DNA from: Bufo bufo
Taxonomy: Eukaryota; Chordata; Amphibia; Anura; Bufonidae
NCBI RefSeq assembly: GCF_905171765.1
Contig: NC_053390.1
Coordinates: 303,870,622 to 303,934,621 of the forward strand
Length of the DNA stretch: 64,000 nt
Direction: 5' to 3'
The notes below the pieces were generated by a model. It made no database searches and was not told the DNA's origin. It was given only the letters and a program-made list of their open reading frames with translations. Positions 56,248 to 64,000 of the stretch are shown piece by piece; the first letter of the stretch is position 1, and the number at the start of each line of letters is the position of its first letter. The position numbers and the translations under genes are program-made.

Positions 56248-56280
56248 AACGGTCGCTGTATCCTGCCAACTACGCCAAGT

Positions 56281-56518
56281 TGTAAGCCGTGTACCGGGGT
56301 GGGCTCCCCAGAATACAGCGAAGTCACAGACAAGGAAAGCGACACTGACACCAGCATACTATGCAAGAACAGAAACTTTACTTAGACGAGTAATAACATA
56401 AGAACAATACAAACATGCATAGAAAACGCTATATCCCCGGACCCACAGTCAATGTCCCTGCCCACTGGACACAGTGTCTCTGCCCACTAGCCGATGGCGG
56501 ACACAGCAGAGCCTGCAA
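56281..56518 (-). repeat. 5' LTR of Gypsy-2, truncated to 238 bp
   Basis: Shares TGTAAGCCGTGTACCGGGG through GCAGAGCCTGCAA with 50511-50799. Beyond 56518 the sequence is unrelated, so about 650 bp of the LTR, including its likely promoter, is lost. Confidence 0.85.
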
Positions 56519-58437
56519 AAATACTATAGTTCTTAGAACATTCAGACACTAAAACATAATTATTTTATTTCAAATATGCTATTATTGTGTTAAAGTGAAA
56601 TAAATAAAAAAAAGTGTACATATTAGGTATCGCCGCATCCGTAATAACCTACTTGAGAAAAATATCACATGACCTAACCCCTCAGGTGAACACCGTAAAA
56701 AGAAAATATAAATAAGTGGCAAGAAAGAAATTTTTGTCACCTTACATCACAAAAAGTGCAACAGCAAGCGATCAAGAAGGCTTATGACCCCCAAAATAGT
56801 ACCAATCAAACCGTCACCTCATCCCGCAAAAAATAATACCCTATTTAAGACTTACCTTTACCCACTTAAAAGAGGCAACCTTGTCGTGGTAAGTGGGCCT
56901 CCTAATAGTGCATAGCAATTTATTTATAATAGTGCTGTATAGTGTATGTTTTATCATGCTGAAATTTAGAACAGTTGATTATATCAAAAGCATAGTAATG
57001 AGGATGTGCGATTTAGATTCTCTCTCACATATTGTATACCCTATTTAAGACAATCGCCCAAAAAATAAAAAAGCTATGGCTCTCAGACTATGGAGACACG
57101 AAAACATCATTTTTTTTAGTTTCAGAAATGCTATTATTGTGTAAAACTTAAATAAATAAGAAAAAGTATACATATTAGGTATTGTGAAGTCCATAGCGAT
57201 CTGCTCTATAAAACTGTCACATGAGCTAACTCCTTAGATAAATGCTGTAAAAATAGATAAATAAAAACTGTTCCAAAACAGCCAATTTTTTGGTCAACTT
57301 GCCCCATAAAGTGTAATAATGAATGATCAAAAAATCCTATGTACCCAAAAATGGTACCAATAAAAACTTCAACACTTTCTGCAAAAAACGAGCCCCTGCA
57401 CAAGACGATCGGCAGAAAAATAAAAAATATATGGCGTTCAGAAAATGGACACACAAAAACATAATTTATTTTTCAAAAATGCTTTATTATGTAAAACTGA
57501 AACAAAGAAAGTAGACATATTTGATATCATTACGTCCGGAACAACCTGCTCTATAATAATAGCACATGATCTACCCTGTCAGATAAATCTTGTAAAAAAA
57601 CTAAACAAAACGGTGCCAAAACAGGCATTTTTCGGTTACCTTGCCTCACAAAAAACGTAATATAGAACAATTAAAAAATCATATGTACCCCAAAATAGTG
57701 CCAATAAAACTGGCACCTTATCCCCTAGTTTCCAAAATAGGGTCACTTTTGGGAGTTTCTACTGTATGGGTGCATCAGGGGGGCTTTAAATGGGACATGG
57801 CATCTAAAACCAATCCAGCAAAATCTGCCTTCCAAAAACCGTATAACATTCCTTTGCTTCTGCGCCCTGCCATGCGCCCTTACATCAGTTTACGACCACA
57901 TGTAGGGTGTTTCTGTAAACCGTGTTTCTACAATGGGGTCATTTATGGGGGTATCAACTATGTAGGCCCCACAAAGTGACTTCAGACCTGAACTGGTCCT
58001 TAAAAAGTGGGTTTTGGAAATGTTCTTAAACATTTTAAGAATTGCTTCTAAACTTCTAAGCCTTCTAATGTCCTAAAAAAATAAAATGACATTTCCAAAA
58101 TGATGCCAACATAAAGTAGACATATGGGGAATGTTAAGTAATAAATATTTTATGAGGTATCACTTTCTGTTTTAGAAGCAGAGAAATAGAAATTTAAAAA
58201 ATTGTGTATTTTTTAAAATTTTTGGTAAATTTGGGATTTTTTCATAAATAAAGGTGAAATATATTGACTCAAATTTATGACTATCAAGAAGTACAATGTG
58301 TCACGAGAAAACAATCTCAGAATGGCTTGGATAAGTAAAAGTGTTCCAAAGTTATTACCACATAAACTGACGTATGTCAGATTTGTAAATTTTGACCTGG
58401 ACACTGGGACATCAATGACCCTTGGTCATGAAAGGGT
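56519..58437. repeat. AT-rich interspersed repeat with three internal ~330-bp units
   Basis: GTACATATTAGGTATCGCCG (56614), GTATACATATTAGGTATTGTG (57165) and GTAGACATATTTGATATCAT (57508) start similar blocks, each followed by an ACATGACCTAA-type motif, CTGTAAAAA and CCCAAAAATGGTACCAATAAA. The 3' end (58220-58437) recurs at 13290-13470. Stop-free stretches here have no family signature. Confidence 0.6.
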
Positions 58438-59310
58438 TAATCTCTATATACAACATAATTTACCAGTTTTAACATTAAGTATGCTCATTTAGCGCTAGTT
58501 TCTACATTACAATTTCTAAAAGTGTAATATTGAATATTCAAGTTGAATATGCTTTATGCAGCGTTTGGAGCCTAGGCAACGAGACACGTGACAGCAGACA
58601 TAGCGATCATGTGGGGTATCACGTGACCCGACTGCTGTCGTAAAGTTCCCCACCTCCAGCGTCGTTATCTCCAGGCAACAGGACACATGACCGAATGTAG
58701 TCACATGACAGTCACCCGTCATGTGACAGCCTACAGACAACAAGTCACATGACCAGAATCAGTCACATGACGGCCTCTGATTGGCAACCTCCAGGCAACG
58801 GGTCACATGACCAGAATTAGACATATGACAGCCACCAGTCACGTGACGGCCTCTGATTGGCCGGATCATTGTGTTCTATTTTTAGTTACTATAGAGCTAG
58901 TCACATGTTCAGGAGTAGCGCGATCATGTGACTCAGTATACCTTGAGTTTACTCAATAATGTGTTAAGCATCATTAATAACAAAATACATATTTGAGCTC
59001 TAAAAACGACCATTGTAACAACACATTTATTTTAGTTTATATATGAATATGCCGATACAGCACCTGTGATGGTCTCATAAGGCTGAAACCACCCACAGAT
59101 GAGTTTTTTGGCGGTTTCTTACTGTTTATAACCCCCATCTGTACTACATGTATTATCATTTATACTAACCAAATGAAGGGGACCAAAGCCTCCCCGAAAT
59201 GCGTTGTTTTTATTTTATGCACATTTTTATGAAATAAAGAAGACCTTACTAAATTCAAGACTGTCTATATCGGGTTTTTGAACGCCAGATCAGGAACTTT
59301 GTCTTTCTCC
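58438..59310 (+). repeat. Repeat family R, copy D
   Basis: Homologous to 35522-36425. It keeps the CACATGAC-rich stretch (58660-58860). The hammerhead-like core is mutated to CAAATGA (59170) while GGGGACCAAAGCCTCCCCGAA is retained. It begins duplication unit 2. Confidence 0.88.
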
Positions 59311-60029
59311 ATACTGGTAATAGGCCAGGTTAATTAATCATATATTCCAATGCTGGCCTGTAGGTGGCAGCACTGCATTGAAATATACTGAATCCTGTAT
59401 TCTGTAATGGATAAATGTCCAATACAGAATACAAGTGGTAATCTAATAATTGCATGTTCTACTCACCTAGGGTGGCTTAAAAAAGTAAAAAAAAAAAAAA
59501 AAAAAGTAAAAAAAGTTTTTAAAATATAAATATTTACTATAAAAATTCCTTCAAATGAAAAAATAAATAAATAAACATCATGGGCATTGCCACATCAGAA
59601 AGCGCCTGTGCTATTACAATATACATGTTGTTATGCCAGAAGACAAATTGCGTAGTGGAAATAAAAAAGCAATATGGGGGTTCAGCATTTTTTCATTACT
59701 TCATGCACACTCCAAAATGATATCAATAAAAACTTATTTTCATCCCACAAAAAATGAGTGCTCATATAGCTCTATAGACAAAGTTATAGGGGTTAGTATA
59801 TTTAGATTTTTTTTAAAAAATTCCGCAAGTTTTTTTATTTTTTTCAGTATTAAAATACAAAAAAATATATATAAATATACTAACTCAGAGAATAAAGGGC
59901 ACAGGTCGGTGTTACCACATAGAGAGTGCTATATAATCAAAACCAATAATATCTCTTTAGGTTCCTCTGAGCAATCACTCAGAATTCACTTATAACAAGG
60001 GGATGGTCTTATTTGCCAAAATTATAAAT
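59311..60029 (-). repeat. Inverted repeat arm upstream of V segment 3
   Basis: Counterpart of 36430-37200. AGAATAAAGGGCACAGGTCG at 59891 is the complement of the sequence near 60975 downstream of the V exon. Includes an 18-19 bp poly-A run at 59488. Confidence 0.65.
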
Positions 60030-60065
60030 ATGTAAATTAGCCTCATTGACTTGGGGTTTAAATAA
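60030..60065 (+). promoter_or_regulatory. IGHV segment 3 promoter: octamer variant and TATA box
   Basis: ATGTAAAT at 60030-60037 and TTAAATAA at 60058-60065; leader ATG at 60141. Same arrangement and near-identical sequence to V segment 2, with GGGG replacing TGAA before the TATA box. Confidence 0.7.
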
Positions 60066-60140
60066 AGAGTAGGAAGTCCACTGAGCAGACTCAGCACACA
60101 CATATCCTGAGAAGAGGTCCTCTGTAACGCCTCACCAGAC

Positions 60141-60584
60141 ATGAAGACTCTCCTGTGGTTATTCAGTGCTTTATTGTCACTGCAATGTGGGTCTTATTCT
60201 AGTATCAGTAGGACAATATCTTTCTGAAGATTTTGAGATTTAACTTTTATTTCTGTATATTTACAGTGGCCACATCACAAATTTCAATGGTGGAGTCTGG
60301 TCCTGGGATTGTGAAGCCTTCAGAGACTCTGGACATGACCTGTAAAGTGACCGGGGCGTCCCTCACTGACAGCACTAACATGTATTGTGTAAACTGGATC
60401 AGACAACCCGAAGGGAAAGGACTGGACTGGTTAGGAAGAATATGTTATGAGAATAGCAAATATTATGCCCAGTCTCTTCAGGGACGTCTAACTCTAACAA
60501 GAGACACAAATAAAGGAGAAGTTTATCTTCAACTCACTGGAGTGAAACCTGAAGAATCTGGGAAATATTATTGTGCTAGAGAGT
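60141..60584 (+). CDS. Immunoglobulin heavy-chain V segment 3
   Basis: Leader exon 60141-60186, donor GTGGGT, 80-bp phase-1 intron, acceptor TTTACAG, V exon 60267-60584. Canonical Cys (LDMTCKVTG), Trp (NWIRQPEGKG) and Cys (KYYCARES) are intact. Extra cysteines lie in CDR1 (NMYCVNW) and CDR2 (RICYEN). It ends two bases longer before the heptamer than the other two. CDR1 and the following residues differ from V segment 2 (YCVNWIR against HCVAWVR), while FR3 is the same. Functional-looking. Confidence 0.93.
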
Positions 60585-60623
60585 CACAGTGTAACAGATG
60601 GACTGAGGACATGTACAGAAACT
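60585..60623 (+). promoter_or_regulatory. V segment 3 recombination signal (23-bp spacer)
   Basis: Heptamer CACAGTG 60585-60591, 23-bp spacer 60592-60614 identical to that of V segment 2, nonamer ACAGAAACT 60615-60623. Confidence 0.92.
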
Positions 60624-61149
60624 GATTTATAGAAAGTAGTAAAATTGTGTAATGAAATGTTTGTTTATTACCTTCTGTCCTAAGATCCGTGTTTACATTT
60701 AACCCTTTGGATACAGGAGGTTTTTAGTTTTTGCGTTTTCATTTCTCTTCCCTGTCTTCCTGGAGCCATAATTTTTATTTATTTTTTCCATTCACATATC
60801 CATATTAGGGCTTGTTTTTTGCGGAACAAGATGCATTTTTTAATGCCACCATTTAATATGGCATAGAATGCAGTGGGAAAAAATTCTAAATGGGCTGGAA
60901 TTGGAAGGAAAAAAAACATTTTCTCCACAGTTTTACAGGTTTCGTCCCTACAGCATTCCCTTTGTGACAAAACGGACCTGTGCCTTTTATTCACTGGGGA
61001 AGTACGATTACAATTATACCACATGTATATGGGTTATGTCTAAATACTGTAAAAATAAATTAAAACTTTGAAAAAAAAGACATTTTTTTTACATCACCAT
61101 ATTCTGATCCCCATAACGTTTTTATAGTTATGTCTACTGAGGTGTGTAA
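60624..61149 (+). repeat. 3' flank of V segment 3: downstream arm of inverted repeat
   Basis: Homologous to 37800-38325, with small indels. Ends with TAA (61147-61149), the left target duplication of the MITE. Confidence 0.8.
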
Positions 61150-61596
61150 GGCCTCATGCACACAACCATTGTTGTGTTCCGTTCCGCAAAATGGGATTCC
61201 GTTGTTCCGTGATCCGTTTCTGTTTTTGTTTCCGTGTGTCTTCCTTTATTTTTGGAGGATCACCAGACATGAAGGAAAGTAAAAAAAATCTAAGACAGGT
61301 GTGCCATGCAAATGATAGTAAAAAAACGGACGGGGAACGCGCGGACAATCTTGTGTGCCTCCGTGTTTTTTAGCGGTCCCATTGACTAAAATGGGTCTGC
61401 GAACCGTTTTCTGCAAAAAAAATAGGACAGGTTATATTTTTTTGACGGACTGGAACCACGGATCACGGACGTGGATGACAAACGGTGCATAAGCCGAGTT
61501 TTCAACGGACCCATTGAAAGTCAATGGGTCCGCAGAAAATCACAATAAAACGGAACAACGGACATGGAATAAAACAACGGTCGTGTGCATGAGGCC
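61150..61596. mobile_element. PIF/Harbinger-type MITE, 447 bp
   Basis: Starts GGCCTCATGCACAC and ends GTGTGCATGAGGCC, with a 23-bp inverted repeat (two mismatches) flanked by TAA (61147-61149 and 61597-61599). Absent from the matching place in duplication unit 1 (38321). Confidence 0.92.
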
Positions 61597-61599
61597 TAA

Positions 61600-63033
61600 G
61601 CGTTAATTTTTTTGTGAGACGATCTGTGGTTTTTATTAACACCATTTTGGAGTGTGTGTTACTTTTTGATCAAATTTTATTAAATTTTTGGGGGTAAGAG
61701 AAGCGATGAAAAAATGGCAAATCGGCTATTTTGATTCTTTTTCCTGTTGCGTGATTTGCCATATGGGAAAAATATGTGCGATCTTTAAAAGGCCATGATC
61801 ACACATGATCACGGCATCTGAAGGCTGTAATGACTGCAATCAGCATTATTGCTAGTCGCGGTCATTAGCCGTGGGCCTCTGCTGTTTAAAACATGTCACC
61901 TGCTGCACACACGAGCGGGAGCCATGTTTACACATTGCTACAGCGCCATTCATGTACGGGGTTGGTAGCGAAAGGGTTAAAGGAGTTTTCTGAAACCTAA
62001 AAATAATTTAGGAGCATTGTTTAAACATAAACACACCACTCACCTGGTCAGGAATGATATGTGACCACAATTCCTTGCTGCTCCTGCACATGTCACCGCT
62101 GAAGCTTCCAGCAGTGTTATGCCTGGAGATAGCATGTTACACTGCCGGTCGGTCTGGCAGGGACCAGAGGTACAGGGGGTAAGCCCCGGTTCTGGGAATG
62201 GGACAATTTGACTAGGTGAACCAGTTTTTTTTTTTTTTATTAGCCTATTCCCAGCTATATCAAATTTTTTTAGGTCTGGTACAACCCATTTAAGAAACAA
62301 GTGGGCACAGATCATGGAGGAATATATGAAGGTAGTTGCTTTATTTTTAACTTTATTGCTTTGCTTTTATTCTTTGAATTTTAGTAACATCTAATGTTGA
62401 TCTGCAATTATTAATAATTAGCATTATTCTAATTTGTGTATATGATTTTATTGTAAAATATGGTATAAAACCAATGATTACATTGATCACACATGCACCA
62501 TACCTGGTGATATATTAAAACATTTGCATAATGTAAAAATAATGTAACCTTTTGCTCCCTATCTGTAACCCGACGTATAAAAGTGCCGTGTTACATCGTG
62601 ATTTGCCAGTGGCCAGTGCCGCTACAGATCGCTGTGACTGTGCTGTCACAGGGAGAACTCCCGAAGTCAGCAGGAGCGGTCAGGCTGTGAAAGAGCATGC
62701 AGCATCCTGCTACAAGGATCTTTCAAAGTGTTAAATGTTAAAGCCGGCAAAGAGCACCACCTGCTGGTTCCAAAATTAACTGTCAGCCTGCTGGCTGTGA
62801 ATCAACCCCTTTCAGTCCTGAATGTGGCAGGAATGGGTTAATTCACAAAAAAATAAAAGTAAATATAAATAAATATGATATAAAATGTTCAAAGTTATAG
62901 CAATAGTTACTAGTATTAACAATAGTATAAAAGACTACGTACACACCCATGCGAACTCCTTTTTGTTTCTAAAAAAATTTAATAAATAAAAATATATTAT
63001 ATTTATATATATTTATTATTGTTAGCAATAGCT
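61600..63033 (+). repeat. Duplication unit 2, 3' half
   Basis: Matches 38330-38617 plus 41542-42661 without the hAT-4 insertion. GAGCGGGAGCCATGTTTAC near 61913 is the unoccupied hAT-4 target. No coding content. Confidence 0.8.
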
Positions 63034-63417
63034 ATGAGGCAACAGGTCACATGACAGAAGGTAGTCACATGACAGTCACCAGTCATGTGACAGCCTACAG
63101 ACAACGGGTCACATGACCAGAATCAGTCACATGACAGCCTCTGATTGGCAGCCTCTGATTGGCAGCCTCCAGGCAACGGGTCACATGACCAGAATTAGAC
63201 ACATGAAAGCCACCAGTCATGTGACGGCCTCTGATTGGCCGGATCATTGTGTTCTATTTTTAGTTACTATAGAGCTAGTCACATGTTCGTGAGTAGTGTG
63301 ATTATGTGACTCTGTATACCTTAAGTTTACTCATTATATAAATAATGTGTTAAGCATCATTAATAACAAAATGCATCTTTGAGCTCTAAAAACGACCATT
63401 GTAACAACACATTTATT
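63034..63417 (+). repeat. Repeat family R, copy E (partial)
   Basis: Same extent as copy C plus a short duplicated CTGATTGGCAGCCT at 63139-63166. Ends AACGACCATTGTAACAACAC, then TTTATTTTTATTTATAG. Confidence 0.85.
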
Positions 63418-64000
63418 TTTATTTATAGACTAGCTGAAGGATTTCATCTATTTCATTTAATGTTTTTGTGTGTCATTAAAAGATATCAACACTATCCACT
63501 ATAACAGTGACATCTACAGCACCCCGCCTCCAAAACAGTGACCTCCACAGCCCTCCACCCCTTAACACTGCCCCCCCCACAGTGCCCTGTCCCTGAAGAT
63601 TGGACCTCCACAGCGGCCCACCCCTTTAACTTTGACCTTTACAGCAGCCTTCCCCTTTAACAGTGACTTTCACAGCATACCACCCCCTTGACAGTGACCT
63701 CCACAGGGGCCTGCCCCCTTAACAGTGGCCTAACCGAATCGGGGGCGTGTCCTTTTGAACAGCTCACTCTAAGACAGTAGCAGTGTGCCGTCTGAGTGTA
63801 AGCTGCAGGGAGAAAGTGACCCTCCCTTCCACCTCTGCAGCTGATAGAAGTTGATTTTCTACCTTCATTTTTTTAATCCCCGTCAGCTTAGGAGTGGGAG
63901 GGTCGTGGCCTAACTGGATCAAGGGCGTGGCTTAGTGGGACCTAGTCGAAGGGTTTTAAGTTCATCTTTTGAGGGTGGACACATTGTCGCAGGGGGCGTG
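63418..64000. repeat. Interspersed repeat, continues past window
   Basis: 63520-63730 has a degenerate ~30-bp repeat (AACAGTGACCTCCACAG). 63730-64000 matches 43250-43530 (GGGGGCGTGTCCTTTTGAAC, GTAAGCTGCAGGGAGAAAGT). No gene. Confidence 0.6.

Larger units (their letters stand above)
50511..56518 (-). mobile_element. Ty3/Gypsy LTR retrotransposon (Gypsy-2)
   Basis: Minus-strand element with gag, protease, RT, RNase H and integrase in the usual Gypsy order. The 3' LTR is 50511-51398 and the 5' LTR is 56281-56518, truncated at its outer end. A primer binding site (TGGCGTAGTTGGCAGGAT, minus strand 56277-56260) lies three bases inside the 5' LTR, and a polypurine tract AGTGGGGTGGCA lies just inside the 3' LTR. 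Multiple shifts and stops; no env. Confidence 0.92.

Overview
The window is vertebrate nuclear DNA, most likely from an anuran amphibian. It is part of an immunoglobulin heavy-chain V (IGHV) cluster buried in transposable elements. Three V segments, all on the + strand (about 12.4-13.0, 37.2-37.8 and 60.0-60.6 kb), each have a variant octamer plus TATA box, a short leader exon, a phase-1 intron, an open V exon and a recombination signal with a 23-bp spacer. No D, J or constant exon is visible. The anuran call rests on the style of the V segments and on the mix of repeats: Penelope-like elements, hAT elements with GAGCGAACCC-type ends, Tc1 elements and TTAA-flanked palindromic MITEs. It is an inference.

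Layout: 0-5.1 kb, a deleted chromodomain Ty3/Gypsy element (- strand) whose 5' LTR carries a Penelope-type promoter and a hammerhead ribozyme motif. 5.1-11.5 kb, a Penelope-like element (reverse transcriptase, then GIY-YIG endonuclease) split by a nearly intact Tc1 element; its 3' part has a 77-bp intron followed by a second hammerhead. 11.7-13.0 kb, a TAA-flanked MITE and V segment 1. 13.0-18.5 kb, a ~350-bp tandem array broken by two hAT insertions, then fold-back MITEs. 18.5-20.1 kb, a second Tc1. 21.3-28.9 kb, an inverted copy of repeat family R, a TTAA MITE, a truncated hAT and a Penelope fragment. 28.9-35.4 kb, a 6.5-kb hAT nested in another R copy. 35.4-43.6 kb, duplication unit 1 with V segment 2, interrupted by a minisatellite hAT that itself holds a Tc1 remnant. 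43.7-46 kb, MITEs. 46-50.5 kb, a Penelope 5' fragment split by a hAT with a huge 33-bp minisatellite. 50.5-56.5 kb, a second Ty3/Gypsy element (- strand) with gag, protease, RT, RNase H and integrase remnants. 56.5-58.4 kb, an AT-rich repeat family. 58.4-64 kb, duplication unit 2 with V segment 3.

The V segments look usable and the transposable elements are almost all broken. Several insertions can be proved inside the window because a paralogous copy keeps the empty site: hAT-3 against R copy A, hAT-4 and the 61.1-kb MITE against each other's duplication unit, and the 34.3-kb MITE against hAT-2. The most notable signals are the hammerhead motifs in Penelope-type promoter modules, an extra CDR1-CDR2 cysteine pair shared by all three V segments, and the habit of the hAT elements here of carrying private minisatellites.
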